Assembly (NCBI GenBank): GCA_021464245.1
Contig: JADCRB010000001.1
Location: 4,907,186 to 4,971,185 of the forward strand
Direction of reading: 5' to 3'
DNA length: 64,000 nucleotides
DNA from: Carallia brachiata
Lineage: Eukaryota > Streptophyta > Magnoliopsida > Malpighiales > Rhizophoraceae
The number at the start of each line of letters is the position of its first letter. The stretch's first letter is position 1. Under the pieces are notes generated by a model. That model searched no databases, was not told where the DNA came from, and saw only the letters and a list, made by a program, of their open reading frames with translations. The position numbers and the translations under genes were made by a program. This document shows, piece by piece, positions 60,889-64,000 of the stretch.

Positions 60889-61145
60889 TCTTGGAACAGT
60901 AGAGTTTACTTTAAACTCAGGGCTAATTAGTTTTGATAGTTATCCCAACTTGATCATTTCTTTAAATCATGAAAATGTTTTAGAAAGTGTTATTTTGCTG
61001 ATTAAAACCCATAACTATAAAATGTTAAAAGGATCAATTCCAGTTGCATTGGTTTTTCGCATTCATTATAAAGTCATGACCTTTAAATTCACTATCACTA
61101 AACATAAACATCACTTCAAAAGAGGGGAAACACTTCTCTTATGTT
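60889..61145 (+). pseudogene. Inverted copy of movement-protein segment
   Basis: + strand copy of the segment found at 50745-51000 on the - strand (MLKGSIPVALVFRIHYK readable). It directly follows a - strand protease fragment (60740-60888), so an inversion junction lies near 60888. Confidence 0.75.
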
Positions 61146-61560
61146 AGAAAATCTAGAATGGAGTTGTTTTCTCTCATTATATATTTAATATCAAAACCAA
61201 ATATACTAAGTATAGCTTGCCATCTAGTAAAAATTTGTTTAGAAGCAATATTTTAAACATCTTTTTGGAAAACTTCTTTTGCAGATTTACAATCAATGTG
61301 AAGTAAAAATTTTAATTGAGTAAATCGCTTTGAAATTTTGTGTTACACAAAACAATGTTTAAAATTTCTTTTTTAATAGAAGGATAATTTTGTTGGGTAT
61401 CAAAATCAAATATAATAATATAATAAGTATAGCTTGCCATCTAGGAAAAATCTGTTTAAAAGTAGTATTTTAAACATCTTTTTGCAAAACTTCTTTTGTA
61501 GATTTATAATCAATGCAAAGTAAAAATTTTTGATTGAATAAATCGCTTTGAAATTTTGTG
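61146..61560 (-). repeat. Two direct copies of an RNase H segment
   Basis: 61195-61355 and 61420-61560 repeat each other (AGTATAGCTTGCCATCTAG, AAACATCTTTTTG, TTTGAAATTTTGTG), spacing about 225 bp, and match 43850-43950. - strand reading shows RNase H pieces (SKQIFTRWQAILSIFGF). Confidence 0.7.
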
Positions 61561-62179
61561 AATCAGTTTATTGTTTGAGTTTAAGTTTATATATATATAT
61601 ATTGTTAATGTTCTTATTTCTTTAAAATTTGTGTGTCGCATTGTCCATATCATACTATTTTCATGTTATTGAATTTATGTTAGTGTTTTTGATATGGATA
61701 GAGTAAATTTCAACGTGTGTTAAATCATAATTGAGTTGAGTAAATCAAAAGTATTACGAAACTTTAATTGTATTACAAGAGTAAATTAGGTGACTTCATT
61801 TAAGTAGCTCAAAAGTAACTACATACTTTCATCACCAATATTTAACAAACTACCAAACTACTTAGTGCACATATCACTTTATAGTTATTTTAAAGTTATA
61901 TAAATGAAACAACCAAACTTTTTTCATATTAAAATACTAAAAAAGACTACAAACCAAATACTAAGTTAATAATCAATATTGCAATCAGTAGAAATTCACT
62001 AATAAAATTAGAATTTAAATCAAATACTTAGATTTTCTTAAAATTAAGAAAATATTGTTACACAAAAGTTTTAGCTCAAAGAATCGATTTAAATTACCAA
62101 CTTTCTCTAAGTTTCGACAATATAAATATATAAATATATATTTACAATATAAATATGAAAAAAACCTATTTGGTTATCA
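61561..62179. other. AT-rich spacer
   Basis: No gene or clear element seen. Confidence 0.5.
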
Positions 62180-62443
62180 TTTTAGGGAGCTGTAAGTAGC
62201 TGTTATCATACGACATAATAAAGGAAATTATTCGACGTGGTAGAGGAATTATAAAAAAATTATAATGTGTTAAAGGAAATTATACAATCGTGTAACCAGC
62301 CATTAAAAAAATTTTTGGTTTTTATTGACTGGTTATACATCGTATAATTTTTTTAATACGTATTTTTTTATAATTTTCTATTACATCGTATAATTTTCAC
62401 TGTCATTTCGTATATGACAGCTACTTAGTAACTCCCTAAAATA
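62180..62443. mobile_element. MITE with long inverted repeats
   Basis: 264 bp, nearly a full foldback: left ATTTTAGGGAGCTG..AAGTAGCTGTTATCATACGA, right arm the reverse complement (TATATGACAGCTACTT..AACTCCCTAAAAT), continuing with AATTATACGATGT-like blocks toward the centre. No convincing target duplication. Non-coding. Confidence 0.75.
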
Positions 62444-63617
62444 CAACCACTTAATCGTGTCCTGTAGATATATACATATAAATTTCTTTTGTGTTGAATA
62501 TTTAATTCTTAATTAACAAACCAACTACTTGAAAGATTACTTGAACAAGAAAATTTTTAAAGTAACTCATAGTTTAATCATCTACTTCATCGTAATGACT
62601 ACCGATATTCGTGGTTGTAAAGGTTGTCAATCTGGCATTTACGGACCTGTCGGAGCTCCTCTGATCTATGAGAAATTGAGAATGCCGCAACATTTTATGG
62701 ACTTCATTTCATTGGCTCTATGGAGACCAAGAAACAAATAGGTGCAATGAGCAATACCATGCCAACGAGAGTAATATCATATAAACAAAGTATAGGAAAA
62801 TATCTAGTCTTACAAAAAGTTATTCAAATAGTATATAAATTATAATAATCAATATATTTTATATAATTATAATAAAAAAATATAAATTAAAAAAATTAAT
62901 TATATTTTTTTATTTTACATTTTATCATTATAATTATATAAAATATATTAATTAGAGTACCTTTATATATCCTAGAACTGCTATACAAAATGTCCTGAGT
63001 AAAACTAGAACTGTTATTTTAAAACAACGACTGATATTTTTAAGATATAAAATTAATAAATATTTCAAAAAATAACAATTATCGTTATAAATTTCGAAAT
63101 AAAAATTATACGAAACATTAATTTTTGTTTTATTAATTATTATAATCAATAAGATTCAGTAAGTGTTGCGGGAGGCACTATTGTTTCATTGACTAATAGC
63201 ATCCGCCATGCATCGGATGCCATTCCTAGATTTTCGAGGCTCAATGACCCACTGAGATCATTTATTCTCATTATCTTTTTTCTGACTAAAAGCTACTTGT
63301 TTTTACATGAATCCACCGACCTGCTAGAAAAGATTGTATTCAGCCACTAAATAGGTTGGCTTTCTTGCTGTGCCAAACGCGTTGCCCAGAGTCCCTACCA
63401 GCAAGATTGGTAGTGTCTTTCCTGTCTATCTGTGAATCATTCTTTAGGATAAATGTTTTCCACTTACTTGTGCCAAAGCACAAGAATTTTCTTTTTTTCT
63501 ATGTGAAAGTAAAGTAGCCTTCAGGAAAGTTGCAGCAAAGGGTTTCGCTTTTTCTTTTCCCACCCTCAAGTCTACTTTACCAAAAGGAAAATCTGTTTAG
63601 TCCACATTCCAATTGGA
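62444..63617. other. Spacer and promoter region of the C2-domain gene
   Basis: AT-rich to about 63160, then less so. A 49-codon open frame (62598-62741) is unrecognised and probably chance. 63160-63617 must hold promoter and 5' UTR of the downstream gene. Confidence 0.5.
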
Positions 63618-64000
63618 ATGGGTAAAATCTGGGTTGAAGTTTGCCTGATATCTGCTCGGGGGCTCCGGCGTTCTTCTTCGCTTTTGAAACGCCAGTATTT
63701 CGCTGTTGGGTGGATTGATCCTAACAACAAATATTGTACCAAGATAGATGCCTCTGGTAAAGAAAATCCCATATGGAAAACCAAGTTTGCTACCTTGATC
63801 GATGATTCGAATTCAAGTTTCCATGATGTGACACTGCATGTTGAAGTGTACAGCAGGGAGCCCATTTTCCTCAGAGAGAGACTTGAGGGAACTGCAAACG
63901 TTGTCCTGAAAGAATTCCTGGCCAAGCAGGGAAAAGGGGTTGTTGAGACCTCCAGGCCAGCGGCAGGTGAAGAAGAAGAAGTAGGGAGCTACCAACTCCG
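63618..64000 (+). CDS. C2-domain (CaLB/SRC2-like) protein, cut by the window edge
   Basis: Start of a plant C2-domain protein expected to bind phospholipid, often with calcium. From ATG 63618 the frame stays open for 127 codons to the end of the window with no stop. It reads MGKIWVEVCLISARGLRR, FAVGWIDPNNKYCTKID, NPIWKTKFATLIDD, LHVEVYSREPIFLRERLEG and VVLKEFLAKQ, the first seven or so strands of a C2 sandwich near the N-terminus. The Glu/Gly-rich loop GEEEEVGSYQL follows. The acidic calcium-binding positions look only partly conserved (Asp38 region). The closest proteins I recall are Arabidopsis CaLB-domain family members. The start is supported by domain position; the C-terminus lies outside the window. 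Confidence 0.88.
   Translation, partial: MGKIWVEVCLISARGLRRSSSLLKRQYFAVGWIDPNNKYCTKIDASGKENPIWKTKFATLIDDSNSSFHDVTLHVEVYSREPIFLRERLEGTANVVLKEFLAKQGKGVVETSRPAAGEEEEVGSYQL

Larger units (their letters stand above)
43465..61560 (-). mobile_element. Endogenous caulimovirid (pararetrovirus) cluster, rearranged
   Basis: Mostly - strand remnants of a plant pararetrovirus (Caulimoviridae). From right to left: an ORF end (52433-52340), TATA-like box, primer-site-like motif, movement-protein region, coat protein with CCHC knuckle, protease, RT and RNase H. It is broken by stops and frameshifts, duplicated (43465-43835 copies 45690-46055), partly inverted (60889-61140), and interrupted by two younger insertions (47169-49483 and 52434-59605). 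Integrated copies arise by end-joining into host DNA; no integrase is expected. Genus not assigned; a florendovirus-like group is a guess. No intact viral gene is present. Confidence 0.85.

Noticed and set aside
62598..62741. Small + strand ORF with GCKGCQSGIYGPVG
   Set aside because: Only ~49 codons, not recognised, no promoter or splice support; noted in the spacer entry only.
1..64000. tRNA, rRNA or CRISPR features
   Set aside because: No cloverleaf-compatible B-box words in proper context, no rRNA-like stretch, and no regularly spaced short repeats with unique spacers were seen by eye; tRNAscan would be the decisive test for tRNA.

Overview
The window is nuclear DNA of a flowering plant, most likely a eudicot. 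The protein-coding genes have plant-type introns, products typical of land plants (PPR protein, 3-ketoacyl-CoA synthase, pectin methylesterase, C2-domain protein), AT-rich spacers, and nested plant retroelements. Nothing in it suggests a bacterial or organellar origin. I cannot name the species.

Left third (1-17.4 kb) is genic. A multi-exon PPR gene on the + strand (exons 755-7196, first exon outside the window) closely resembles Arabidopsis At1g10910. It is followed by ~3.8 kb of spacer. An intronless 3-ketoacyl-CoA synthase gene lies on the - strand (11029-12390). A six-exon alkaline-phytoceramidase-family membrane protein gene, also on the - strand, spans 15479-17343.

Middle third (17.4-43.4 kb) is repeat-rich. 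A complete but decayed Ty3/gypsy chromovirus (20540-25888, - strand) has TG..CA LTRs, a tRNA-Met primer site, a chromodomain and a perfect GGTTA target duplication. Next come diffuse ~180-bp repeats (26-29.6 kb) and a ~275-bp tandem array whose unit is itself a dimer (30.3-31.3 kb). A pectin methylesterase gene (33235-34860, - strand) carries one frameshift in its pro-region. It is followed by several small inverted-repeat elements (35.9-38.5 kb) and a strongly decayed Ty1/copia element (39.7-42.1 kb).

Right third (43.4-61.6 kb) is the most interesting part. It is a rearranged cluster of an endogenous caulimovirid (plant pararetrovirus) with movement-protein, coat-protein, zinc-knuckle, protease, RT and RNase H remnants, a promoter-like TATA box and a primer-site-like motif. 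It is interrupted by a ~2.3-kb element (TAA duplication) and by a 7.2-kb Tat-like Ty3/gypsy retrotransposon (52434-59605, AAAGT duplication). That retrotransposon has lost RT, RNase H and the integrase core, so its protease reads in frame into the integrase C-terminus. Between that ORF and the 3' LTR it carries a WUSCHEL/WOX-type homeodomain sequence with its own TATA-like element, then a second promoter-plus-ORF unit. A 255-bp copy of the flanking pararetrovirus sequence also sits inside the element next to its left LTR.

The window ends with the first 127 codons of a C2-domain gene on the + strand (63618 to the edge). The genes have unrelated housekeeping, cuticle, cell-wall and lipid functions and show no sign of acting as a cluster.
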